From positions 1-30,412 of the forward strand of contig JAQVQU010000005.1 of assembly GCA_028701415.1 (NCBI GenBank): a stretch of DNA of 30,412 nucleotides, read 5' to 3'. The position numbers and the translations under genes are program-made. This DNA is from Clostridia bacterium (GTDB taxonomy: Bacteria; Bacillota; Clostridia; Christensenellales; DTU072). Of this stretch, positions 24,311-30,412 are shown piece by piece. Position 1 is the stretch's first letter. Every line of letters begins with the position of its first letter. The notes beneath the pieces are model-generated. The model had not been told where the DNA came from, searched no databases, and saw only the letters and a program-made list of their open reading frames with translations.

Positions 24311-26074
24311 ATGAAAAAAACGCTGACATTGATAGTTATTTTAGTTATTGCATGTTTAGTTTCGATTTTTGTGTCAGCCTGTGATGGTACCGGGGAAGAA
24401 GATATCTTTCCCCCGGCAACCTATGAGATAAACAACGAGGAAGATTTTTGTGCTATATCAGAAAAAACAGGGAAAAAATATTCGAACGCAACTTTCTTAT
24501 TAAAAAACGATTTGGATTTGTCCTCCTCTAATTGGATAGGGATAGGTTCTTCCCCAAATATTTCAGATGCTTTTACAGGTGTTTTTGATGGGGACGGGCA
24601 TTCCATAACATATTCTGCAAGCTTTGAACCTCCAACAGAGAATGTTTTTGAGCCAGATGAACGGCAGGCATTTGGATTATTTCAATACGCAAATAATGCA
24701 ACTTTCAAAAACTTAAGTTTAATAGTTAATCTTTTAATCCCATGTGAAGCTGAAAATATTTATGTTGGGGGTCTCTGTGCATATCTTAGTGGAGATTCTT
24801 CTGTTGAAGATGTAACAGTTTCTGGTGTGGTAGAAACAACCATTCGAGATCTAAGGCAAGATATTATTAAATCTGATGGAAGCATAGTAAAACCGGCTAT
24901 GGGTGGACAAGAAAACAATAAATATTTTGACCTGTGTTTAGGCGGGGTTATAGGTTATTCAAAAGGAGATCTGTCTTATTCGAATGTTGCCTCTTCCGTT
25001 GATATAAATATCGGACGAAACAAGTACTGTATTCTTGATAACGTCAACGTTGGTGGTATTGCGGGTATTATTCGCCCTGTCGATATTTCAAATAACGATT
25101 CTGCGAGAATGGCTCTAAACAATCTCTCCTTTGAGGGTAGCCTAGCCAGTTATGGTGGAAATGTATATAGCGGGGGGATAGCTGGGTCTATTAATCATTC
25201 GACGATAAATAATATTTACGTTGGGAATTCTCACCCATCTGATTTTTCGGGTAATGCTTTGGGTAGGCTCTCATTCGGATTGGTTTCAGGAGTGATAGAA
25301 AATTCCTCTCTGGAAAAAGCTAGCGTGGTTGCAGGCACTGTATCAATTGCTTCAATTAGCACTAGCAAAAAGGTTTCTTTCAACTTAGGAGGAATAGCTG
25401 GAATGTTGAAAAATTCAGAGATATCCTTCTGTGTGGCTGAAATTTCTTTTGAAATACGCAATGGAACCTATTTTTATGCCGGTGGAATCGCAGGGGTATG
25501 TTATGACTCAGATATTCTTAGTGCCGTTTCAGAAGGAGGAATATCTATTGTTTCCTCGGGACAAATAAAGTTGGATATTATAAATTATGACTTTAAATAT
25601 AGTATGGTAGCAATTGACTTAGCAGATTATAGTAAAAATGCAAAAAACGGGGGCATTGTTGGCAGAGTCGAAGGACAGTGCCACATAGCTAATTTATCGA
25701 GTGAATTCCAAGCCTTTCAACCTTTGTTTGGAGAGACAGCCAATAGACTGGAAATAGTAATTTTGAAAAAAGGTGAAAGTTTTCTTAATGAATGGATTGA
25801 AGATTCACAATACGATAGAAATCTGATGGATATTTCCGAAACTGTTTCAAAGGATGCTGCTGAGGATGAACAACAATATACAATTAATCACTTTTACAAT
25901 GTTGAGGATAATCTAAAACTTACTTATCAAGAGAGCAACGCTAAGGTTTGTATTGATCGTGCGGAGTGGCAATTGGCCGGCAGAAATCTTGAAAATACCG
26001 AACTAGGAAAAGCTCAAAATGATCGCTTAGCTTATGATGCATTAAAGCTTTCGATAGAAACAGAGATGGATTAA
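24311..26074 (+). CDS. Secreted lipoprotein with GLUG-type beta-helix repeats
   Basis: I do not know a function for this 587-residue protein. Residues 1-23 are a lipoprotein signal peptide with lipobox VSAC, so Cys24 is the likely lipidated residue and the protein is displayed outside the membrane. Residues 36-100 (YEINNEEDF, FLLKNDLDL, FTGVFDGDGHSI) are the lead-in typical of GLUG-repeat surface proteins. About eight degenerate GLUG-like repeats follow, at roughly 152, 210, 248, 288, 322, 359, 390 and 447, each near the pattern hydrophobic-GGIAG then a turn. This predicts a right-handed beta-helix. The last 110 residues lack repeats. Such proteins often act as adhesins or carbohydrate-binding surface proteins. 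The Shine-Dalgarno site is weak. Confidence 0.82.
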   Translation: MKKTLTLIVILVIACLVSIFVSACDGTGEEDIFPPATYEINNEEDFCAISEKTGKKYSNATFLLKNDLDLSSSNWIGIGSSPNISDAFTGVFDGDGHSITYSASFEPPTENVFEPDERQAFGLFQYANNATFKNLSLIVNLLIPCEAENIYVGGLCAYLSGDSSVEDVTVSGVVETTIRDLRQDIIKSDGSIVKPAMGGQENNKYFDLCLGGVIGYSKGDLSYSNVASSVDINIGRNKYCILDNVNVGGIAGIIRPVDISNNDSARMALNNLSFEGSLASYGGNVYSGGIAGSINHSTINNIYVGNSHPSDFSGNALGRLSFGLVSGVIENSSLEKASVVAGTVSIASISTSKKVSFNLGGIAGMLKNSEISFCVAEISFEIRNGTYFYAGGIAGVCYDSDILSAVSEGGISIVSSGQIKLDIINYDFKYSMVAIDLADYSKNAKNGGIVGRVEGQCHIANLSSEFQAFQPLFGETANRLEIVILKKGESFLNEWIEDSQYDRNLMDISETVSKDAAEDEQQYTINHFYNVEDNLKLTYQESNAKVCIDRAEWQLAGRNLENTELGKAQNDRLAYDALKLSIETEMD

Positions 26075-26224
26075 CTATTTTTTTGTTCTTACCTTCTTTT
26101 TTTATTTGTTTGACTCATAGATAATGAAATTCCCATTAGTTCATTGGAAAATTTACAGTGGAAATAATATTTAAGGAAATTCTCGAGGTATTTAAAAAAG
26201 CTTAGATGTTTATGTCCTTTGCGT
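26075..26224 (+). other. Spacer between lipoprotein gene and thrS promoter
   Basis: AT-rich with T-runs at the left end but no stable hairpin, so no terminator can be called. It shows no T-box consensus (AGGGTGGNACCGCG-type) or other known leader. A minus-strand frame crossing it also overlaps the thrS promoter and is not credible. Confidence 0.4.
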
Positions 26225-26253
26225 TTGCCATTAAGATAAACCAGTACTATAAT
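26225..26253 (+). promoter_or_regulatory. Sigma-A promoter of thrS
   Basis: TTGCCA and a perfect TATAAT are separated by exactly 17 nt. The transcription start would be near 26260, giving a short leader of about 37 nt before the ATG at 26297. There is no room for a T-box, so the gene appears not to be controlled by tRNA-sensing antitermination. Confidence 0.85.
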
Positions 26254-26296
26254 GTGTTTATAGTAAATAGAATAGAGGATTGCAAGGAGAATATAT

Positions 26297-28228
26297 ATGC
26301 GTATAGTGATTAATAAAGTTGAAATGGATTTTGAAAAAAATACACTGATAGCTGATATTGCTAAAAGTATCATAGGTGAAGATTATAAAAAAATATATGT
26401 AGCAAGGTACAATGACAAGATAGTGGATTTATATTCATCCATTCAGGAGGGTGGGAGTATAGATTTTTTAGGCTGGGAATCGGAAGAAGGCAAAAAAGCC
26501 TATAGACATACTAGTTCTCATATTTTAGCCCAGGCGGTAAAGAGGCTTTATCCTCAGGTTAAGGTCGCGATTGGTCCTGCAATTCAAGATGGTTTTTATT
26601 ACGATTTTGATTTTTCAAACCCTATCACATCTGCTGATTTGGAAAGTATTGAAAATGAGATGAAGAAAATCATAAAAGAAAGAATTCCTGTCATAAGACA
26701 AGAGTTATCGAGGGCTGAAGCTATTGATGAATTTTCTAAGCAAGGGGAAATTTATAAGGTTGAATTGATAAATGATTTGCCAGAGGGAGTGACAATCAGT
26801 GTATACAGACAGGGAGATTTTTCTGACTTGTGTGCGGGGCCCCACCTTCCAAATACCTCATATGTGAAAGCAGTTAAGCTTACTTCCATAACCGGGGCCT
26901 ATTGGAGGGGAGATGAAAAGAAGAAGATGTTGACCCGTATTTATGGAACTTCCTTTGATACAAAAGAGAATATGGAATCATATTTGGAAGAGGTTAAAGA
27001 GGCCCGGGCTAGGGACCATAATAAAATTGGACGCGAACTAGGATATTTCATGACTGATGAAAATATTGGGCAGGGTCTTCCTTTGCTAATGCCAAAGGGA
27101 GCCAAACTATTTCAAGTTCTTACTCGTTTTGTCGAAGATGAGGAGGCTAGAAGGGGATATTTATTGACAAAGACCCCTTTTATGGCAAAAAGCAAGTTGT
27201 ACAAGATTTCTGGCCACTGGGACCACTACAGAGAAGGTATGTTTGTTATTGACAATGAAGACGAAAATGAGGTACTAGCTCTTAGGCCGATGACTTGTCC
27301 CTTCCAATACACTATTTACAATAATGGGCTTAAATCTTATAGAGACCTACCTAAAAGATATGCAGAGACCTCAACTCTATTTAGGAATGAGGCTAGTGGG
27401 GAAATGCATGGGCTTATTAGAGTAAGACAATTTACTATTTCTGAAGGACATCTAATTTGTACTCCGTCTCAATTGGAAACAGAGTTTAGGGGGTGTTTGG
27501 AACTAGTAAGATACATGCTTAAAGCAACCGGGCTTGATAAAGATGTGTCATATAGATTTTCAAAATGGGATCCAAATAACACTGAAAAATATATAAATGA
27601 TCCAGAAAAATGGGAAGAAGCTGAGGCAGGAATGAAAACAATTCTGGACCACTTAGGTCTTAATTATAAGATTGCAATCGGAGAAGCTGCTTTTTATGGC
27701 CCCAAATTGGATATTCAGATAAAAAATGTATTTGGTAAAGAGGATACGATTATTACTTTACAGGTTGACCCATTTTTAGCCGAAAAATTTGATATGAATT
27801 ATATTGATGAGAAAGGAAATAAAGCTAGACCATATATTATTCACAGGACTTCAATAGGATGCTATGAAAGAACAATGGCTTTGCTGCTGGAAAAATACAA
27901 TGGTGCCCTGCCTCTTTGGATGGCTCCGGAACAGGTTCGTGTTCTCAATATCACGGACAGGACTTACGAGGATGCAAAAATGATATGTGAGAACTTATTG
28001 GCTGAGGGAATAAGGGCAACTGCGGATATAGCAAATGAAAAAATTGGATATAAAATAAGAATGTCTCAAATGGAAAAAATTCCATATATGGTTGTAATCG
28101 GAGATAAGGAAAAAGAAAACAATTTATTGTCCATTAGGTCTCGAAAAGATGGTGACTTAGGTTGTATGAATTATGAGGATTTTTTATTAAGATTAAAAAG
28201 GGAAATAAAGGATTTAAATCTTGATTGA
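26297..28228 (+). CDS. thrS: Threonine-tRNA ligase
   Basis: Charges tRNA-Thr and edits mischarged serine. An N-terminal TGS domain (1-60) is followed by the editing domain with His71 and His75 (HTSSH) and Cys179 and His183 (CAGPH). The class II catalytic core has the three zinc ligands Cys334, His385 and His516, motif 2 FRNEASGEMHGLIRVRQF and motif 3 HRTSIGCYERTMALLLEKY, where the E. coli type has LLGSLERF. The C-terminal anticodon-binding domain starts near MAPEQVRVL. The length of 643 residues is normal. AAGGAG lies 7 nt before the ATG. Flanked by the accessory hydrolase/lipoprotein pair and the infC operon. Confidence 0.97.
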   Translation: MRIVINKVEMDFEKNTLIADIAKSIIGEDYKKIYVARYNDKIVDLYSSIQEGGSIDFLGWESEEGKKAYRHTSSHILAQAVKRLYPQVKVAIGPAIQDGFYYDFDFSNPITSADLESIENEMKKIIKERIPVIRQELSRAEAIDEFSKQGEIYKVELINDLPEGVTISVYRQGDFSDLCAGPHLPNTSYVKAVKLTSITGAYWRGDEKKKMLTRIYGTSFDTKENMESYLEEVKEARARDHNKIGRELGYFMTDENIGQGLPLLMPKGAKLFQVLTRFVEDEEARRGYLLTKTPFMAKSKLYKISGHWDHYREGMFVIDNEDENEVLALRPMTCPFQYTIYNNGLKSYRDLPKRYAETSTLFRNEASGEMHGLIRVRQFTISEGHLICTPSQLETEFRGCLELVRYMLKATGLDKDVSYRFSKWDPNNTEKYINDPEKWEEAEAGMKTILDHLGLNYKIAIGEAAFYGPKLDIQIKNVFGKEDTIITLQVDPFLAEKFDMNYIDEKGNKARPYIIHRTSIGCYERTMALLLEKYNGALPLWMAPEQVRVLNITDRTYEDAKMICENLLAEGIRATADIANEKIGYKIRMSQMEKIPYMVVIGDKEKENNLLSIRSRKDGDLGCMNYEDFLLRLKREIKDLNLD

Positions 28229-28338
28229 GATTTTACTCCTAGATTACAAGCACATTAAAAGAAATGTTGATTAAAATACTTTGGGGAAAAAAGTACTAAA
28301 AAACAATTCCAATAAGCGATAGATTATAGATAAAATGT
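28229..28338 (+). other. Spacer between thrS and infC promoter
   Basis: AT-rich. A small hairpin TACTTT-GGGGAA-AAAGTA lies near 28278-28295 but is followed by CTAAAAAAC and not by a T run, so it is not a standard terminator. No gene is seen. Confidence 0.35.
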
Positions 28339-28367
28339 TTGACACTGTAAACTACAGGTGATAATAT
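28339..28367 (+). promoter_or_regulatory. Strong sigma-A promoter of infC-rpmI-rplT
   Basis: TTGACA (perfect -35), a 17-nt spacer, then TAATAT preceded by TG one base upstream (extended -10). Transcription would begin near 28374, about 140 nt before the infC start codon. Confidence 0.9.
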
Positions 28368-28373
28368 AAAAAA

Positions 28374-28512
28374 CGAAGCAGAACATTTCTCACCAGATGC
28401 AATTGCGCAGAATGGTTTCTAACAGTAATAAGATAATTTTTACTAAAGAGTGTTTTGTTTTCAAGACACTTTTTTTTATAGGATATAAGAAGAGAATAAG
28501 GAGGACAAGCTC
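28374..28512 (+). promoter_or_regulatory. infC operon leader RNA, probable L20-type attenuator
   Basis: The roughly 139-nt leader carries several short inverted repeats (AGAA..TTCT twice, ACCA...TGGT, AGTAA...TTACT) followed by a complete intrinsic terminator and then the infC ribosome-binding site AAGGAGG. In Bacillus the infC-rpmI-rplT operon is repressed by L20 through premature termination in its leader. The same layout here suggests the same control; I could not align it to the L20 leader consensus by eye, so the ligand is inferred. Confidence 0.6.
28445..28477 (+). terminator. Leader terminator (attenuator) upstream of infC
   Basis: Stem AGTGTTTT / AAGACACT (one G-U pair) with loop GTTTTC, extended at the base by AAAG pairing into an eight-T run. 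It lies between the promoter and the infC start, so read-through is needed for expression. Confidence 0.85.
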
Positions 28513-29031
28513 ATTTTTAAAGAATTAGCAAAAAATTACGAGATTCAAGCAAAAGAGGTTAGGTTGATTGACAGTGAAGGAAATATGCTTGGTGTTTTCA
28601 CTTTAACTGAAGCTCAAAAAAGAGCAAATGAGAAAGGTTTAGATCTGGTGGTAATATCCCCCACTGCTAACCCGATTGTTTGCAAGATAATGGATTATGC
28701 GAAATACAAGTATGAACGAATTAAACAAGAACGAGAAGAAAGAAGAAAGCAGGTTAATATTGAGCTTAAAGAGCTTTGGCTCTCTGCGGTTATAGATATA
28801 GGTGACTTAAAAACCAAGGCCAAGAAGGCTAGAGAATTTATTGAGAATGGAGATAGGGTTAGATTAAGCATTAGAATGAAAGGAAGACAACTTGCCCACC
28901 CCGAACTTAGTATGGATGTAATGAAAAAATTCTATGAAATGGTGTCCGATATAGCTCAAATCGAGAAACCCCCTATCAGAGAAGCAAGGACGGTGGCAAT
29001 GATAATTGTCCCAATTAAAAAGACAAAATAG
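28513..29031 (+). CDS. infC: Translation initiation factor IF-3 (AUU start codon)
   Basis: IF3 binds the 30S subunit and checks the start codon and initiator tRNA. I start it at ATT (28513), not at the TTG at 28564. AAGGAGG lies 8 nt before the ATT, and the extra 17 codons give FKELAKNYEIQAKEVR, the normal IF3 N-terminus (NEEIRAREVRLI in relatives). The resulting 172 residues are the usual length. N-domain: LTEAQKRANEKGLDLVVISP. C-domain: KELWLSAVIDIGD and IRMKGRQLAHPEL. In E. coli and Geobacillus infC also starts with AUU, which IF3 itself discriminates against, giving autoregulation. rpmI and rplT follow in the same unit. Confidence 0.95.
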   Translation: MFKELAKNYEIQAKEVRLIDSEGNMLGVFTLTEAQKRANEKGLDLVVISPTANPIVCKIMDYAKYKYERIKQEREERRKQVNIELKELWLSAVIDIGDLKTKAKKAREFIENGDRVRLSIRMKGRQLAHPELSMDVMKKFYEMVSDIAQIEKPPIREARTVAMIIVPIKKTK

Positions 29032-29050
29032 GCAAAGGAGGAACAAAGTT

Positions 29051-29251
29051 ATGCCCAAAATGAAATCCCATTCCGGAGCAAAAAAACGTTTTACTTTCAC
29101 CGCAAGCGGTAAATTGAAGCATGCTCAGCAAAACAAAAGACATATTTTAACCAAGAAGACAGGAAAGAGAAAGAGACAACTCCGTGCAACCGGTTACGTC
29201 GATACTACTCAAGAAAAAACAATCGCCAACATGATCGGCGGACAGAAATAG
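29051..29251 (+). CDS. rpmI: 50S ribosomal protein L35
   Basis: 66 residues beginning MPKMKSHSGAKKRF, the family hallmark, followed by FTASGKLKHAQQNKRHIL and a basic tail. AAGGAGG at 29035-29041 lies 9 nt before this ATG. An upstream in-frame ATG at 29006 lies inside infC and would add 15 residues not found in L35, so it is rejected. Second gene of the infC operon. Confidence 0.97.
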   Translation: MPKMKSHSGAKKRFTFTASGKLKHAQQNKRHILTKKTGKRKRQLRATGYVDTTQEKTIANMIGGQK

Positions 29252-29263
29252 GAGGAGCGAGAA

Positions 29264-29617
29264 ATGAGAATCAAGAGAGCTGTTAATTCTGTGAAGAATC
29301 GTAAAAAAGTTTTAAAACGTGCAAAAGGTTACTTTGGGAATAAAAGTAAGCTATATAGGGTTGCAAATCAAGCCGTAATGAAATCAATGCAGTATGCATA
29401 TGTTGGCAGAAGATTAAGAAAGAGAGATTTTAGAAGTTTATGGATAACGCGTATTAATGCTGCCGCGAGATTGAACAATATGTCTTACAGTAAATTAATG
29501 TATGGATTGAAGACAGCGGGAATAAATCTAAATCGAAAAGTATTGGCAGATATTGCCGTTAATGATTCAGTTGCATTTTCTGGGTTATGCGAACAGGCAA
29601 AAGCCGCGATAAAATAA
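29264..29617 (+). CDS. rplT: 50S ribosomal protein L20
   Basis: Large-subunit assembly protein of 117 residues. It opens MRIKRAVNSVKNRKKVLKRAKGYFG with the extended basic N-terminal arm and contains AYVGRRLRKRDFRSLWITRINAA, which is strongly conserved. GGAGG lies about 7 nt before the ATG. L20 is also the known repressor of its own operon in Firmicutes, consistent with the leader upstream of infC. A terminator follows directly. Confidence 0.98.
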   Translation: MRIKRAVNSVKNRKKVLKRAKGYFGNKSKLYRVANQAVMKSMQYAYVGRRLRKRDFRSLWITRINAAARLNNMSYSKLMYGLKTAGINLNRKVLADIAVNDSVAFSGLCEQAKAAIK

Positions 29618-29622
29618 ATTCT

Positions 29623-29650
29623 TGGCTTCCTTAATGGAAGCCATTTTTTT
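29623..29650 (+). terminator. Rho-independent terminator after rplT
   Basis: Perfect 8-bp stem TGGCTTCC / GGAAGCCA with the 5-nt loop TTAAT and a seven-T tail, 5 nt after the rplT stop codon. Confidence 0.95.
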
Positions 29651-29669
29651 AAGAAAAAATAAAGCAATT

Positions 29670-30412
29670 ATGATTATTACTTCAATTAATAACAATAAAA
29701 TAAAGGTATTAAAGTCCCTCTTTGATAAAAAAATGAGGGAAGAATTAGGGTTGTTTTTGGCTGAAGGGCAAAATACTTTGAAAGAATTGGATTCTAGTTA
29801 CATAAAAGAGGTCTTTGTATCTGAATCTGCTTACATTAAAAGCCGTGAACAGATTGATATAAAAATAATAGATAATCCAAATATTTCGTTATTTATTGTT
29901 TCAGATGTCGTTTTTTCTAAAATTTCTGATACGGCTACTCCTGCTGGATTAATAACAGTATGCAGAATTAAAGAAACTCAAAATATTGGCTTTGGCGATA
30001 TCGCTGTATTGGACAGGATAAGAGACCCGGGCAATTTAGGTACTATATTAAGAAGTGCGGAAGCTTTTGGGATAAAAGATCTTATTTTAGTTGATTGTGT
30101 CGAATTGTATAACCCAAAAGTTGTTCGTTCTTCGCTTGGTTCGATACTTGGACTTAATATCATTATATGCTCAGACTCAGCAACTGCATTGAAACTCCTG
30201 GATGGAATAGATTTATATTCTCTTTCCATGTCTGGGAAATCTATTTACGAGTTTGCACCAAGGAGTCGGGTAGCTATTGTCGTTGGAAATGAGGCTTCTG
30301 GGGTTTCAGAGGATTTTTTAAAAGTTTCTAAAGGAATTATCTCAATTCCAATGCTTGGGCAAATGGAGAGCTTGAACGCAGCGGTGAGTTTTTCTATTGC
30401 AGTGTCTTTTTT
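29670..30412 (+). CDS. TrmH/SpoU-family RNA 2'-O-methyltransferase (3' partial)
   Basis: The frame has no stop before the right edge; 247 complete codons are visible. The N-terminus (MIITSINNNKIKVLKSL, REELGLFLAEGQ) is the SpoU substrate-binding domain. The three knot-fold motifs follow: motif 1 DRIRDPGNLGTILRSAEAFG (about residues 118-137), motif 2 VVGNEASGVSEDF, and motif 3 ISIPMLGQMESLNAAVSFSI. The protein methylates a ribose 2'-OH of rRNA or tRNA using SAM; the target is unknown. It resembles YsgA of Bacillus, encoded elsewhere in the same genomic neighbourhood. No good Shine-Dalgarno site or promoter is seen in the 19 nt between the rplT terminator and the ATG. Little remains of the gene beyond the edge. 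Confidence 0.93.
   Translation, partial: MIITSINNNKIKVLKSLFDKKMREELGLFLAEGQNTLKELDSSYIKEVFVSESAYIKSREQIDIKIIDNPNISLFIVSDVVFSKISDTATPAGLITVCRIKETQNIGFGDIAVLDRIRDPGNLGTILRSAEAFGIKDLILVDCVELYNPKVVRSSLGSILGLNIIICSDSATALKLLDGIDLYSLSMSGKSIYEFAPRSRVAIVVGNEASGVSEDFLKVSKGIISIPMLGQMESLNAAVSFSIAVSF

Noticed and set aside
26089..26373. 94-codon minus-strand frame over the thrS promoter and start
   Set aside because: Overlaps a near-consensus promoter and the thrS coding start; low-complexity translation with no recognisable family.
28278..28295. Hairpin after thrS as a terminator
   Set aside because: Six A-T-rich pairs and no following T tract.
28564..29031. infC starting at TTG 28564
   Set aside because: Lacks a Shine-Dalgarno site and cuts off the conserved IF3 N-terminus; ATT at 28513 fits both.
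29006..29251. L35 starting at ATG 29006
   Set aside because: Adds 15 residues foreign to L35 and lies inside infC; ATG 29051 has AAGGAGG and gives MPKMKSHSG.

Overview
The window is a low-GC, almost entirely co-directional stretch of bacterial housekeeping genes with clear Firmicutes (Clostridia-like) organisation. The gene string yicC-gmk-rpoZ-coaBC-priA-def-fmt-rsmB-rlmN-rsgA-rpe, then inverted rpmB, then asp23-fakA-recG, is the well-known Firmicutes block (the ylo region of Bacillus subtilis). The infC-rpmI-rplT operon is also classic. Shine-Dalgarno sites (AGGAGG-like) and sigma-A-type promoters are easy to read. Wording such as 'uncultured gut Clostridia' is only inference; no 16S gene is present.

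Layout. 1-842: 3' end of pyruvate phosphate dikinase, closed by a terminator. 985-6468: an HD-domain dNTPase, the PcrA/UvrD helicase and NAD-dependent DNA ligase. 6562-12647: a tightly coupled operon (AIR-synthase-like protein, YicC RNase, guanylate kinase, RNAP omega, CoaBC, PriA), most junctions being 4-13 nt overlaps. 12747-16906: peptide deformylase and Met-tRNA formyltransferase, separated by a 348-nt gap holding a duplicated sequence, then RsmB and RlmN. 17028-18578: RsgA and ribulose-5-phosphate epimerase. 18688-18879 (minus): L28. 19031-23049: Asp23-like protein, FakA and RecG. 23387-26074: an accessory pair, a monoacylglycerol-lipase-like hydrolase and a GLUG-repeat lipoprotein. 26297-28228: ThrRS. 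28513-29617: infC (AUU start), rpmI and rplT behind an attenuator-like leader. 29670-end: a SpoU/TrmH-family RNA methyltransferase that runs off the right edge.

The genes cover DNA replication restart and repair (PcrA, LigA, PriA, RecG), start and maturation of translation (Def, Fmt, IF3, L20, L28, L35, RsmB, RlmN, RsgA, ThrRS) and nucleotide, CoA and lipid precursors. I see no mobile element, CRISPR array, rRNA, tRNA or defence system. I do not find strong evidence for a previously undescribed system. The items most worth a second look are the approximately 88-bp-period duplication after def, the missing PrpC/PrkC pair between rlmN and rsgA, the AUU-started infC with its leader terminator, the candidate leaderless first gene of the yicC operon, the divergent active-site loops of Rpe, and the hydrolase/lipoprotein pair with its unexplained 337-nt upstream region.
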